A stretch of DNA of 64,000 nt from Flavobacterium frigoris (GCF_900111075.1 NZ_FOFZ01000001.1:496001-560000); one strand, 5' to 3'; shown: positions 46,047 to 54,945, numbered from the stretch's first letter. Numbers and translations are program-made. Notes: generated by a model not told the origin, from the sequence alone.

Positions 46047-46088
46047 AAATTCCAAATTTCAATGCATTACGATTGGAATTTGGAATTT
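46047..46088. repeat. Palindrome aaattccaaatttcaat / attggaatttggaattt
   Basis: A perfect or near-perfect 17-bp inverted repeat with an 8-nt spacer lies 16 bp past the zinc-peptidase stop. The motif resembles arms near 45.2 kb. It may act as a terminator for either gene, but no strong T run follows. Confidence 0.65.
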
Positions 46089-46103
46089 CCTTTCTTTAGC
46101 TTT

Positions 46104-46574
46104 TTACAGTTGAATTTGTCTATCAATTTGTTGGTCCAAAGAAATGAACGTTTCTGTTCTAGAAACGCCTTCTATTGTTTGAATTTTGGTATTTAGTAAA
46201 TTCATTAAATGTTGGTTGTCTCTACAGATAATTTTAATTAAGATAGACCAGTTTCCGGTGGTGTAATGGCACTCTAGTACTTCTGGGATTTTCTTTAGTT
46301 CTTTAACAGCTTCAAGGTTTCGCGCTGCTTTGTCTAGATATACTCCAACAAAAGCCATGGTATTGTAACCAAGAACTTTATGGTTTACTACAAATTTTGA
46401 TCCTGAGATTACACCAGATTGCTCTAGCTTTCTCAACCGCTGATGAATCGCAGCTCCTGAAATTCCAATTTTGTTTGCGATTTGAAGGATTGGTTTTCGG
46501 GCGTCTTCCATCAGGAATCTTAAAATTTCTTTATCGATTCCATCTATTTCTACTATCATGGAGTTTATTTTCAT
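46104..46574 (-). CDS. Lrp/AsnC-family transcriptional regulator
   Basis: A 156-residue protein. The N-terminal winged HTH spans about residues 10-65 (DGIDKEILRFLMEDARKPIL, KIGISGAAIHQRLRKLEQSG) and the C-terminal RAM domain about 75-150 (AFVGVYLDKAA, ECHYTTGNWSILIKI, TFISLDQ). Such proteins bind small ligands, usually amino acids, as octamers. The target here is unknown. The start could be the internal ATG (MIVEIDGID), five residues later. The upstream 367 bp are non-coding. Confidence 0.9.
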   Translation of the reverse strand: MKINSMIVEIDGIDKEILRFLMEDARKPILQIANKIGISGAAIHQRLRKLEQSGVISGSKFVVNHKVLGYNTMAFVGVYLDKAARNLEAVKELKKIPEVLECHYTTGNWSILIKIICRDNQHLMNLLNTKIQTIEGVSRTETFISLDQQIDRQIQL

Positions 46575-46717
46575 AGCTTTTATTTTAGAACTAAAACTAG
46601 GGTACTTAGTTGTAATTGAAAACCAAAATTAAACAAAAACAACTAATTAAAGCGTGTTTGAGCTTTATTTAGAGGTGTTTTTAATTAATACCAGTACTAG
46701 TTGTAAAACAGTCCAAT

Positions 46718-46775
46718 TGTCAGTTCGAGCGGAGTCGAGAACCATTATTGCATCTCGACTTCGCTCGATGTGACA
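46718..46775. repeat. Inverted repeat tgtcagttcgagcgg... / ...ctcgatgtgaca
   Basis: Arms of 23 bp (46718-46740 and 46753-46775) share tgtca and agtcgaga/tctcgact with a few mismatches around a 12-nt spacer. The GC-rich 'ttcgagcggagtcgaga' core is a familiar intergenic repeat of flavobacterial genomes (recalled, not searched). Confidence 0.75.
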
Positions 46776-46880
46776 AAAATTAGTTTGGACTATGTTGTAC
46801 TTGTTTTTGGTGTAAATTGGAGATCAAGAGTAAGCTTGTGTCGAAGAAGAAGAGTTCGTTTTAGGTGGGAATTGAGCATA

Positions 46881-46913
46881 AAAAAAACCATCTGTTATCC
46901 AGATGGTTTTTTT
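46881..46913 (-). terminator. Terminator of hemD
   Basis: A stem of aaaaaccatctg paired with cagatggttttt around a short loop lies 30 bp past the hemD stop; the A/T runs on both arms make it bidirectional. Confidence 0.88.
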
Positions 46914-46941
46914 AGTTTTTATTTAAGATCGAGGTCGGGCA

Positions 46942-47691
46942 TTATTTTCCCTTATTCGCTTCAGTGATATATTTTTCTAAGGCCATTGTCATCGAAGGCG
47001 TATTTGGTGATGGAGCCAAAATATCAACTCTTAAACCATTGTCTAACGCTTCTTTTTGAGTAGTACTTCCAAAAACAGCTATTCTAGTATCATTTTGTTT
47101 AAAGTCCGGAAAGTTTTTAAATAAAGATTTAATTCCAGTTGGACTAAAAAACGCCAATACATCATAGTATACATCTGCTAGATCCGAAAGATCGCTCATC
47201 ACTGTTTTGTAAAAAATACCTGGAGTCCAGTCTACTTTTAATCCATTAAGCGTGATTGTTGCATCAGCATTTAATTGATCTGAGGCTGGTAAAAGAAATT
47301 TCTCGTCTTTGTATTTTTTTATCAATGGAGATAAATCTGCAAAATCCTTAGGGCCAACGTAAATTTTACGTTTTCTATAAACAACATATTTTTGCAAATA
47401 AAAGGCTACTGCTTCAGATTGGCAGAAGTATTTCAATCCTTCGGGTACTTTGAAACGCATTTCATCAGCTACTCTAAAGAAATGATCTACTGCGTTTCGA
47501 CTAGTTAAAATAATTGCTGTATAATTATTAAGATCGATCTTTTGCAGTCTAATCTCTTTGGCATTAACTCCTTCTATATGGATAAAAGGTCTGAAATCAA
47601 TTTTAACTTTATGCTTCTGTTGGAGTTCAAAGTAAGGAGAATTCTCTACTTTAGGCTCGGGCTGTGACACCAAAATTGTTTTCACTTTCAT
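46942..47691 (-). CDS. hemD: Uroporphyrinogen-III synthase
   Basis: A 249-residue HemD-like protein that closes and inverts ring D of hydroxymethylbilane for haem synthesis. It has the two-domain pattern of the family: VKTILVSQPEP at the start, YTAIILTSRNAVDHFF, KYFCQSEAVAFYL, and in domain 2 FFSPTGIKSLFKNFP with RIAVFGSTTQKEAL. Identity between HemD proteins is always low, so the call rests on these patterns and position. It lies 13 bp after the DUF4271 gene, with which it is presumably co-transcribed. Confidence 0.88.
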   Translation of the reverse strand: MKVKTILVSQPEPKVENSPYFELQQKHKVKIDFRPFIHIEGVNAKEIRLQKIDLNNYTAIILTSRNAVDHFFRVADEMRFKVPEGLKYFCQSEAVAFYLQKYVVYRKRKIYVGPKDFADLSPLIKKYKDEKFLLPASDQLNADATITLNGLKVDWTPGIFYKTVMSDLSDLADVYYDVLAFFSPTGIKSLFKNFPDFKQNDTRIAVFGSTTQKEALDNGLRVDILAPSPNTPSMTMALEKYITEANKGK

Positions 47692-47704
47692 ATTTTAACA
47701 TTTT

Positions 47705-48376
47705 CTAAGCGCCTCCTTTTTTAAACATAAATAGCATGAAAAAATAAGGGGCTATTTCGAGAGCGCAAAGATATAAAATAAAATAAAACATCTTACTGAA
47801 TATTAAATTTTGATATTTTTTTATTGAAAGCAAATATGCAAAAACATTGATTATCAATACTATAGATATAATTATTAATAAAATATTTCTTGATATTGTA
47901 TCGTAATAAAACAATATCGTGTTGATAGGTAAGATAAATAGACCAATATACGTTCTGTAAGTAACCTTTTGAAGATTAAATTGGTCAACAAACTCTTCAA
48001 TATTAAATGCAGTAGCGATAATTTTTTCGACCAGAAATTTAGATAAAATGAAAAATATCAAAAACGTAATAATTTGAATGTAAAGGATCCAGTCTGTCTT
48101 TGAGCCATATCCAAAAAAGCTTAGGGAAAGCTGGATGAAAAAGGCAAAGGAAATTACTTGCACAAGAAAAAGCGAAATGGTAAAACTGCCTTTTAGATGG
48201 CTTCCATCGCGATATACATTAGAATATTTATCTGAAAAGATCAAATTCATAAAATCGCTAAATCTATTTTCATAAACTGATTTAGTAATTGCGATAATAG
48301 CAAATGCCAAGACAAATAAAATGGTCGCCCAATCTTTGCTTTCTGTTATTCTTGGATGAAGTAGGTGTTCAATCAT
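47705..48376 (-). CDS. DUF4271 membrane protein
   Basis: A 223-residue protein with about six membrane spans and few charged loops (SDFMNLIFSDKY, KFLVEKIIATAFNIEEF). It matches DUF4271 proteins of Bacteroidota, which are regularly found next to hemD. Function unknown. A TAATTTTG -7 element lies only 8-15 bp ahead of its start codon, so the mRNA would have almost no leader. Together with hemD it forms a two-gene unit. Confidence 0.85.
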   Translation of the reverse strand: MIEHLLHPRITESKDWATILFVLAFAIIAITKSVYENRFSDFMNLIFSDKYSNVYRDGSHLKGSFTISLFLVQVISFAFFIQLSLSFFGYGSKTDWILYIQIITFLIFFILSKFLVEKIIATAFNIEEFVDQFNLQKVTYRTYIGLFILPINTILFYYDTISRNILLIIISIVLIINVFAYLLSIKKYQNLIFSKMFYFILYLCALEIAPYFFMLFMFKKGGA

Positions 48377-48383
48377 AGCGCTG

Positions 48384-48391
48384 CAAAATTA
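48384..48391 (-). promoter_or_regulatory. -7 promoter element of DUF4271-hemD, nearly leaderless
   Basis: TAATTTTG on the minus strand fits TAnnTTTG and ends 8 bp before the ATG at 48376. A transcription start about 5-7 bp further would be at or next to the start codon. Confidence 0.45.
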
Positions 48392-48453
48392 CTAATTTTT
48401 TATATCAATCTTTTTATTATAATTTTATTATGAATCAAATGCCATAAAAACGT

Positions 48454-48461
48454 TACTTTTG
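48454..48461 (+). promoter_or_regulatory. -7 promoter element of the glycosyltransferase gene
   Basis: TACTTTTG fits TAnnTTTG and lies 20 bp before the ATG at 48481. No clear -33 TTG is visible. Confidence 0.5.
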
Positions 48462-48480
48462 CGTTGAAATTACTAGAAAT

Positions 48481-49206
48481 ATGAACGACTGTATTGTTAT
48501 AATTCCTACCTATAACGAAATTGAAAATATTGAAAGCATAATCAGGTCGGTGCTTTCTCAACACAAACCTTTTGACATTCTTATTGTTGACGATAATTCT
48601 CCGGATAAGACCGCAGATAAAGTCAGATTGCTTCAAACAGAATTTGCGGATCGTCTATTCTTAGAGAATAGAAGAACGAAAGCGGGACTAGGAACAGCAT
48701 ATGTACACGGGTTTAGATGGGCATTAGAAAAAAAATACAGTTTTATTTTTGAAATGGATGCTGATTTTTCTCATAATCCGAATGACTTAGAAAAATTATA
48801 CAACGCCTGTCATTTTGGGAATGCTGATTTAGCAATTGGTTCACGATATGTTACAGGAGTAAATGTAGTCAATTGGCCATTAAACAGGGTATTGATGTCT
48901 TATTTTGCATCGGTATATGTTCAAATTATTACTGGGATGAAGATCCATGATGCTACAGCAGGCTACGTCTGTTATAAAAGAGAGGTTCTTGAAGGAATCG
49001 ACCTCAATAGAATAAAATTTGTTGGTTATGCGTTTCAGATTGAAATGAAATACAGGACTTTTTGTAAAAAATTCAATATTGTCGAAGTGCCAATCATTTT
49101 TACGGACAGAACAAAAGGGGTGTCAAAAATGAGTAATTCAATAATTGTTGAAGCTGTTTTTGGAGTAATTTCTCTACGATTAAAAAAATTAGTTAATAGT
49201 TTATAA
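48481..49206 (+). CDS. Family 2 glycosyltransferase, polyprenol-phosphate mannosyltransferase-like
   Basis: A 241-residue GT2 enzyme. It starts DCIVIIPTYNEIENIESII, has the nucleotide-sugar residues VDDNSPDKTAD, the metal-binding EMDADFSHNP, and DATAGYVCYKREVL. The single-domain size and lack of a C-terminal membrane region match DPM1-type polyprenol monophosphomannose synthases, which load a sugar from GDP-mannose onto a lipid carrier. The sugar is inferred from family. It precedes pyrC by 11 bp, probably in one operon pyrC-DUF4296. Confidence 0.9.
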   Translation: MNDCIVIIPTYNEIENIESIIRSVLSQHKPFDILIVDDNSPDKTADKVRLLQTEFADRLFLENRRTKAGLGTAYVHGFRWALEKKYSFIFEMDADFSHNPNDLEKLYNACHFGNADLAIGSRYVTGVNVVNWPLNRVLMSYFASVYVQIITGMKIHDATAGYVCYKREVLEGIDLNRIKFVGYAFQIEMKYRTFCKKFNIVEVPIIFTDRTKGVSKMSNSIIVEAVFGVISLRLKKLVNSL

Positions 49207-49217
49207 GCAAATATACA

Positions 49218-50558
49218 ATGAAATGTATTTTAATTAAGAATGCCAAGATAGTAAATGAGGGAGTGATTTTTGAGGGTGATGTTTTGATTGAGAATGATAT
49301 TATTGTTGAAATTGCAGAAAGCATTAGTGCTAAATCATCAGACTGTCAAATTATTGATGCTGAAGGCAATTACCTTATTCCGGGAGCAATTGATGATCAA
49401 GTGCATTTTAGGGAGCCGGGCTTAACCTATAAAGGGGATATAGAATCAGAGTCTAGAGCTGCCGTTGCAGGTGGGATTACAACTTATATTGAGCAACCCA
49501 ACACAATTCCTAACGCGGTTACTCAAGAAATATTAGAACAAAAATACGAGCTTGCTGCCGAAAAATCGTATGCGAACTATTCGTTTATGATGGGAGCGAC
49601 AAATGACAACTTGGAAGAAGTCTTGAAAACAAACCCAAGAAATGTTGCTGGTATAAAAATATTTTTAGGGTCTTCAACGGGTAATATGTTAGTTGATAAT
49701 GAAGATACTCTGGAAAAAATATTTTCCAGTACACCGATGCTTATTGCCGTTCATTGTGAAGATGAAGAGACAATAAGAAATAATACAGAGAAATATAAAG
49801 CAGAATATGGCGAGGATGTACCTGTTACTATGCATCACCTGATTCGTAGTGAAGAGGCTTGTTATATCTCTTCTTCTAAAGCGGTTGCCTTGGCTAAAAA
49901 AACAGGAGCTCGTTTGCATGTTTTTCATCTTTCTACTGCCAAAGAAATGGATTTGTTTACGAACAAAATTCCATTGGAAGAAAAGAAAATTACAGCCGAA
50001 GTTTGTATTCATCATTTATGGTTTACTAATGAGGATTACGCGACAAAAGGAAATCTGATTAAATGGAACCCTGCAGTTAAGACAGCCAATGATCGTAAAG
50101 TACTTTGGGAGGCTTTATTGGATGACAGAATCGATGTGATCGCAACAGACCATGCACCACATACATTAGAAGAAAAACAACAACCGTATCTAAAAGCTCC
50201 TTCAGGAGGTCCGTTAGTGCAACATGCGGTCGTGGCAATGTTTGAGGCTCATCATCAAGGGAAAATTAGCATTGAGAAAATTGTGGAGAAAATGTGTCAC
50301 AATCCTGCTAAATTATTCAAAATAGAAAATCGTGGTTTCATAAAAGAAGGCTATTATGCCGATTTAGTTATCGTAAATCCAGGTTTACCTTGGAGCGTAA
50401 AGAAAGAGAATATATTTGCTAAATGCGGATGGTCGCCATTTGAAGGATTCACGTTCAAATCGAGAATTACACACACTTTTGTAAATGGCCAATTAGTCTA
50501 TAATGCTTTTAAAGTAAAAAATATTCGTGCAGGAAAAAGACTCTTGTTTGATCGCTAA
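49218..50558 (+). CDS. pyrC: Dihydroorotase
   Basis: A 446-residue class I dihydroorotase of pyrimidine synthesis. The metal-binding strand reads DDQVHFREPG, so H63 is present but the usual preceding His is Gln61 (in the first of the HxH pair). Later motifs are intact: GATNDN, AVHCEDEE, the zinc-bridging region GARLHVFHLSTAKE, and DVIATDHAPHTLEEK. The amidohydrolase C-terminus YADLVIVNPGLPW is normal. The Gln could reflect a lineage-specific variant; activity seems likely given the intact remainder. It lies between the glycosyltransferase and DUF4296 genes on one strand. Confidence 0.92.
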   Translation: MKCILIKNAKIVNEGVIFEGDVLIENDIIVEIAESISAKSSDCQIIDAEGNYLIPGAIDDQVHFREPGLTYKGDIESESRAAVAGGITTYIEQPNTIPNAVTQEILEQKYELAAEKSYANYSFMMGATNDNLEEVLKTNPRNVAGIKIFLGSSTGNMLVDNEDTLEKIFSSTPMLIAVHCEDEETIRNNTEKYKAEYGEDVPVTMHHLIRSEEACYISSSKAVALAKKTGARLHVFHLSTAKEMDLFTNKIPLEEKKITAEVCIHHLWFTNEDYATKGNLIKWNPAVKTANDRKVLWEALLDDRIDVIATDHAPHTLEEKQQPYLKAPSGGPLVQHAVVAMFEAHHQGKISIEKIVEKMCHNPAKLFKIENRGFIKEGYYADLVIVNPGLPWSVKKENIFAKCGWSPFEGFTFKSRITHTFVNGQLVYNAFKVKNIRAGKRLLFDR

Positions 50559-50570
50559 TAGATAAAATAG

Positions 50571-51053
50571 ATGATAAAGAAACTGTTACTTTTGACCATT
50601 TTACTTGGTTTTATTAGCTGTAAAGAAGATGCGGTAAATAAGCCCGACAATCTTATACCAAAAGATAAGATGATAGATGTAATATATGATTTGTCGATTT
50701 TGGATGCTGTAAAATATCAAATACCAACATCAGCAGTGACTTATGAAATTAGTCCTTCTAAGTACATTTATAAAAAGTTTAAAATTGATAGTATACAATT
50801 TGCGCAAAGCAATATTTATTACGCTTCTAATTATATTGATTACAAAGAAATGTATGATGAGGTTATCAAACGTATTGAATCTAAGAAAGTAGTCATGGAT
50901 TCAGTAGTAAAAAGGCAAGAGAAAAAAGAAGCAAAGGCAAAAGCTGATTCCATAAAACGAATCAAGCCTAGCTCGATAAAAAAAGATTCTATAGTACTAA
51001 AAAAGGGAGGTATTGTCAGAAAAATGAGAAGAAATGCTTTGCAAAGTAAATAA
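50571..51053 (+). CDS. DUF4296 lipoprotein
   Basis: A 160-residue lipoprotein with a short signal and lipobox LGFISC (Cys17). It is followed by a DUF4296 domain (about 25-110; IPKDKMIDVIYDLSILDAVK, YEISPSKYIYKKFKIDSIQF) and a Lys/Glu-rich coiled tail (about 110-160; VVKRQEKKEAKAKADSIKR). The tail looks helical and may lie in the periplasm. Function unknown. It begins 12 bp after pyrC. Confidence 0.85.
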   Translation: MIKKLLLLTILLGFISCKEDAVNKPDNLIPKDKMIDVIYDLSILDAVKYQIPTSAVTYEISPSKYIYKKFKIDSIQFAQSNIYYASNYIDYKEMYDEVIKRIESKKVVMDSVVKRQEKKEAKAKADSIKRIKPSSIKKDSIVLKKGGIVRKMRRNALQSK

Positions 51054-51063
51054 AGTAATGAAT

Positions 51064-52065
51064 TTATAAGTTTGAAATTTCCTTAATATACTGGTGGACG
51101 TCTGTGAAATTAGTTTTTAATGTCATTTTAATCTTTTCATTGGAGTATTCATGTATAGAATAGGATGCTTTAGCGGTAGTTTGAGTTAATTTTCTTTTTT
51201 TATTGAAAACATTTGCTAAAATCCAATCTAGTCTCCAGCCCATTTCTATTAAATACGGTTTCATTTGACGGGAAGGTCTTTTTACCTTCAATGCGTCAGC
51301 AATAGTGTTTATTATATCTTGAAAGGATATGTTTTCTGCAATCAGGATAAAACGTTCGTTCCTGATTTCGCTTTTCATCAATTGAGCAGTCATTCTTACC
51401 ACATCACTTACCGCCACAAATCCGGTTACTCCAAGCGTATAATAACGTAATCCCTTTGCAACTGCCTTAAAAAGTAGGCCACTTCCTTGTTCTTGAAAAC
51501 CGGGGCCAATAATAATTCCAGGATTTACAATTATAACATCTAAGCCTTCTTGCTGGCCTCGCCAGATTTCCATTTCAGCGCCATATTTAGAAATAGCGTA
51601 ATCGCTGTGTGGTTTTTCTGGATTCCATTCTGTTTCTTCCGTAATAATCGTTGCGGTGCTTGCTAGGTCACCTAATGCCGCCGTCGAGCTGATGTAACAT
51701 AATTTTTTAATTCCTTTGGCAAGGCAAAAATTTACAATGTTTGCCGTCCCTTCAATATTGGTTTTGCGTAGTACGTCTTCGTCTTTTGGATCAAATGAAA
51801 TTAAGGCAGCACAATGGTAGACATAATCAATTCCTATAAAGGCATGCTCTAATGTTGTGATGTCAATAATGTCTCCCTCTACCCATTCTATGGCGTTAAA
51901 TAAACCTGATTTGTTATAAAGTTGGAATAGGGATTTCGTTTTTTTGATCGTCTCCGAATTCCGATAAATAGCCCGTATTTTTGCAGCTCCGATATTTTCG
52001 GATTCTATTAAATACAGCAATAAATGCGCTCCCACTAAACCAGTTCCTCCTGTTACTAAAATCAT
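51064..52065 (-). CDS. Extended short-chain dehydrogenase/epimerase (NAD-binding)
   Basis: A 333-residue SDR. The N-terminal NAD motif is VTGGTGLVGAHLL, with GDIIDI and YHCAALISF typical of the extended class. The catalytic triad is Ser (CYISSTAALGD) and Tyr-Lys (DYAISKYGAEME). The C-terminal substrate region is not diagnostic; relatives include dihydroflavonol reductase-like and sterol dehydrogenase-like enzymes. Cytosolic. It is divergent from tyrS over 93 bp. Confidence 0.9.
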   Translation of the reverse strand: MILVTGGTGLVGAHLLLYLIESENIGAAKIRAIYRNSETIKKTKSLFQLYNKSGLFNAIEWVEGDIIDITTLEHAFIGIDYVYHCAALISFDPKDEDVLRKTNIEGTANIVNFCLAKGIKKLCYISSTAALGDLASTATIITEETEWNPEKPHSDYAISKYGAEMEIWRGQQEGLDVIIVNPGIIIGPGFQEQGSGLLFKAVAKGLRYYTLGVTGFVAVSDVVRMTAQLMKSEIRNERFILIAENISFQDIINTIADALKVKRPSRQMKPYLIEMGWRLDWILANVFNKKRKLTQTTAKASYSIHEYSNEKIKMTLKTNFTDVHQYIKEISNL

Positions 52066-52130
52066 TTTGTAAAGATAATTAGATTGTTGGATTTTTAGAC
52101 CGATTGATTTTCAAATTATCCAATTAAAAC

Positions 52131-52138
52131 TATCTTTG
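52131..52138 (+). promoter_or_regulatory. -7 promoter element of tyrS
   Basis: TATCTTTG fits TAnnTTTG and lies 20 bp before the ATG at 52159. The nearest TTG (52104-52106) is 24 bp further upstream, a little long. Confidence 0.5.
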
Positions 52139-52158
52139 TGGAAATTGATTTTTAGAAA

Positions 52159-53457
52159 ATGAAAAATATTATTTCCGAATTACAGTGGCGCGGATTGGTT
52201 CACGACATTATGCCAGGAACCGAAGAACAACTTTTAAAAGAAATGACCACTACTTATATAGGGTTTGATCCTACCTCTGATTCTTTGCATATTGGGAGTT
52301 TAGTTCCTATCGTCCTTTTGGTACACTTAAAAAACTTTGGGCATAGACCCATTGCTTTGGTAGGTGGTGCGACAGGAATGATTGGTGACCCCTCTGGAAA
52401 GTCAGATGAAAGAAACCTTCTCGATGAAGCGACTTTAAATCATAATGTAGAAGGAATAAAAGGGGTATTGTCTCGTTTCTTAGATTTTAATTCAGATGCT
52501 GTAAATGCACCAGTTTTAGTGAATAATTACGACTGGATGAAAGAGTTGTCTTTCGTCAACTTTGCTCGTGATGTGGGTAAACGTATCACCGTAAATTATA
52601 TGATGGCTAAGGATTCTGTAAAGAAAAGATTAGCAGGTGAAGGAGAAGGAATGTCGTTTACAGAGTTTACATACCAATTAATTCAAGGATACGATTTTTA
52701 TCATTTACATAAAGAATACAACTGTTTGTTGCAAATGGGTGGTTCAGACCAATGGGGAAATATCACTACTGGAACTGAATTAGTGCGTCGTATGAATATA
52801 GGGGAAGAGGCAAAAGCGTACGCAATGACTTGTCCCTTGATTACAAAAGCGGATGGTTCTAAATTTGGTAAATCCGAAGGTGGGAATGTTTGGTTAACTG
52901 CTGATAAAACATCTGTGTACAAGTTTTACCAGTTTTGGTTAAATACGACCGATGTTGATGCGGAAAAGTACATCAAGATTTTTACTTTTTTAGATAAAGA
53001 TACAATTGAAGCTTTAATCGAAGAACATAAAACAGCACCACATTTAAGAGTGTTGCAACGCAAATTAGCAGAAGAGTTAACAGTTTTTGTTCATTCGAAA
53101 GAAGAATTAGAAAAAGCGATCAAGGCTTCTAACATCCTTTTTGGAAATGCTACAGCCGATGATTTGAAAGAACTAGATGAAGCGACTTTCTTAGAAGTAT
53201 TTGATGGTGTTCCTCAAGCGGAAATTCCTAGAGCAGAAATGGAATCTGGAATTGAGGTTATTGTCCTTTTGAATGAAAAAACAGGATTTTTTAAGTCAAA
53301 TGGAGAAGCCAGACGTGCGCTTACAGCAAATTCTATTTCGATTAATAAAGAAAAGGTAAGTGAAGATTTTGTTCTTTCTTCTAAAGATTTAATCAACGAT
53401 CAATTTGTATTATTGCAAAGTGGGAAGAAGAATTATTTTGTGGTAAGAATAGTTTAA
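52159..53457 (+). CDS. tyrS: Tyrosyl-tRNA synthetase
   Basis: A 432-residue class I synthetase. The HIGH motif is SLHIGSLVP (about residues 42-50), with the YxxxQxxD tyrosine pocket in [12 protein letters not shown] and the KMSKS equivalent SKFGKSEGG (about 233-241). The C-terminus holds an S4-like RNA-binding domain ([18 protein letters not shown]). This is the TyrRS subgroup with KFGKS. Length is normal. Confidence 0.96.
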   Translation: MKNIISELQWRGLVHDIMPGTEEQLLKEMTTTYIGFDPTSDSLHIGSLVPIVLLVHLKNFGHRPIALVGGATGMIGDPSGKSDERNLLDEATLNHNVEGIKGVLSRFLDFNSDAVNAPVLVNNYDWMKELSFVNFARDVGKRITVNYMMAKDSVKKRLAGEGEGMSFTEFTYQLIQGYDFYHLHKEYNCLLQMGGSDQWGNITTGTELVRRMNIGEEAKAYAMTCPLITKADGSKFGKSEGGNVWLTADKTSVYKFYQFWLNTTDVDAEKYIKIFTFLDKDTIEALIEEHKTAPHLRVLQRKLAEELTVFVHSKEELEKAIKASNILFGNATADDLKELDEATFLEVFDGVPQAEIPRAEMESGIEVIVLLNEKTGFFKSNGEARRALTANSISINKEKVSEDFVLSSKDLINDQFVLLQSGKKNYFVVRIV

Positions 53458-53501
53458 TTATAAATCTGGTTAACTGTTTAATAAATAACCGAATTTATTT
53501 T

Positions 53502-54482
53502 TTAAAGCACCATAAGGTTGCAGCCTCGGATATCAGAATTATCAAAACGTCCCAATACCTCGAAAGAGTTGTTGGGATTTTTTTTGCCCAAGTCCTGCGT
53601 GGCGATAAAAGAACAGGAATTAATGTTAGCTAAGTCAATTACGTTGATTCCACCTGTTTTTCCTTGCGGAATATAGGTCAGCGCATCTTCAGTATCACGA
53701 ATGAGGATTTGTATCCAAGCAGGGCACTCAAACACACCTTCTCCTAAGGAATAGGCTTGAGAAAGTAATTCTGTCATTCCATATTCAGAATGAATCGCTG
53801 TCACGCCAAAGCCTCGACAAAGCTGCTGATGCAGTTCTTCCCTAATCATTTCTTTTCGTCTGCCTTTCATACCGCCTGTTTCCATTATGATGGTGTTTTG
53901 CAATTGAAATTGATGTTTTTCAATTAGATCCAATAAAGCAAAAGTGACTCCGATAAGAATAACATTTTGGCCAGACTGGTCTAATGCAGTTAATTTCTTT
54001 ATTAGTTCATCATGATTGTGCAAATAAAAACCACTTTCGTCATGATTGGATAGCGCGATTAGATCTTCGACCATATAAATCAAGGAGGATCCTTCTCTTT
54101 CCAGATAAGAAGGTAGTAAGGCTAAAACCACATAGTCTTCGATGTTTCCGTAAAACTGAGAAAATCCTAAGCGGTAGCTTTCTTCATAAATAGAAGTGTC
54201 TGTTACCAGATGTTTGCTCGTTATCGTTCCGGTCGTTCCGCTGCTGGTAAATGTGTTTTGCACTGGGTTAGTATTCGAAACCACCGCATGACTTTTGAAA
54301 AACTGAATGGGTAAAAATGGAATTTGTTGCAATGCCTTCACTTTCTGAGGCTCTACTTTCATGAGATCACAAAATTCTCGGTAGACCAAGTTGTTTTCGT
54401 GTTGGTAACGAAATACTTTTAAGGCAATTTTTTCAAATTGCTTTTGACTCGAAATGGCAAATATATCAGTAGCTGTAATCAA
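53502..54482 (-). CDS. LuxE-like acyl-protein synthetase/acyltransferase
   Basis: A 326-residue adenylate-forming protein of the LuxE family. The AMP-binding-like loop is FTSSGTTGTITSKH, with VILIGVTFALLD, METGGMKGRRKEM and IHSEYGMTELLSQ following in ANL order. No lux genes are near, so a bioluminescence role is not implied; in Bacteroidota these orphan proteins may activate acyl groups for surface polymers. The start is TTG at 54482, because an in-frame TAA lies just upstream and the next Met is at residue 41. A TACCTTTG promoter at 54495-54502 supports this start. Confidence 0.88.
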   Translation of the reverse strand: MITATDIFAISSQKQFEKIALKVFRYQHENNLVYREFCDLMKVEPQKVKALQQIPFLPIQFFKSHAVVSNTNPVQNTFTSSGTTGTITSKHLVTDTSIYEESYRLGFSQFYGNIEDYVVLALLPSYLEREGSSLIYMVEDLIALSNHDESGFYLHNHDELIKKLTALDQSGQNVILIGVTFALLDLIEKHQFQLQNTIIMETGGMKGRRKEMIREELHQQLCRGFGVTAIHSEYGMTELLSQAYSLGEGVFECPAWIQILIRDTEDALTYIPQGKTGGINVIDLANINSCSFIATQDLGKKNPNNSFEVLGRFDNSDIRGCNLMVL

Positions 54483-54494
54483 GAATTTTTTTTA

Positions 54495-54502
54495 CAAAGG
54501 TA
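54495..54502 (-). promoter_or_regulatory. -7 promoter element of the LuxE-like gene
   Basis: TACCTTTG on the minus strand fits TAnnTTTG; its position supports the unusual TTG start at 54482. Confidence 0.5.
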
Positions 54503-54550
54503 TAAATTTTAATAGCTCTTTTAGCTATTAAAAGACATTCCGATTTGAAT

Positions 54551-54582
54551 TAAAAAAAGCCCCAATTGAAGTTGGAGCTATT
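54551..54582 (-). terminator. Terminator of the T9SS-tailed gene
   Basis: A stem of agctccaactt paired with aattggggct, with one internal mismatch, is followed by seven T on the minus strand, 24 bp after the stop. Confidence 0.78.
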
Positions 54583-54606
54583 TAAGTTATTTTTCGAACG
54601 TAATTT

Positions 54607-54945
54607 TTACCTGATAATAAGTTTTCTGGTAGCCGTTGCGTTTTCTTCATTAATCTTTATAATATAAACACCAGGGGTAAGACTGGAGACATTTAGTTCT
54701 TTTGAATTTATTAATGTTTGAAGTACTTTTTTGCCTAAAAGATCAAAAATGATTATTTCTTTATTGGAATCATTTTTTGTAGAAACATACACCTTTCCAT
54801 TAGTCACAGGGTTCGGATAGAGATTCAAGCCTTCAATTAAGGAGGATTCCTGTAGTTTTGTTTGTTGCTTTGCATCTTGAGCACTAAGGCTCACAGAAAA
54901 GAAAAAAACCAATAAGGTTGCAATATAAAAGTAATTTTTTGCCAT
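54607..54945 (-). CDS. Minimal T9SS type A sorting-domain protein
   Basis: A 112-residue protein made of a signal peptide (AKNYFYIATLLVFFFSVSLSAQ), a linker of about 20 residues, and a C-terminal T9SS type A domain: NLYPNPVTNGKVYV, EIIIFDLLGKKVL, TPGVYIIKINEE and a basic end ATRKLIIR. The usual large cargo domain is missing. The start is ATG 54945; a longer frame back to 55098 crosses the terminator of the gene upstream. It is the last of three co-directional genes (receptor, lipoprotein, this). Confidence 0.85.
   Translation of the reverse strand: MAKNYFYIATLLVFFFSVSLSAQDAKQQTKLQESSLIEGLNLYPNPVTNGKVYVSTKNDSNKEIIIFDLLGKKVLQTLINSKELNVSSLTPGVYIIKINEENATATRKLIIR

Larger units (their letters stand above)
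46575..46941. other. Intergenic region, Lrp gene to hemD
   Basis: 367 bp without a gene. It holds a dispersed inverted repeat and the hemD terminator. An ORF at 46770-46967 has no coding character. Confidence 0.6.

Noticed and set aside
46770..46967. 65-residue plus-strand ORF near hemD
   Set aside because: It crosses the hemD terminator and overlaps the end of hemD; composition is non-coding.
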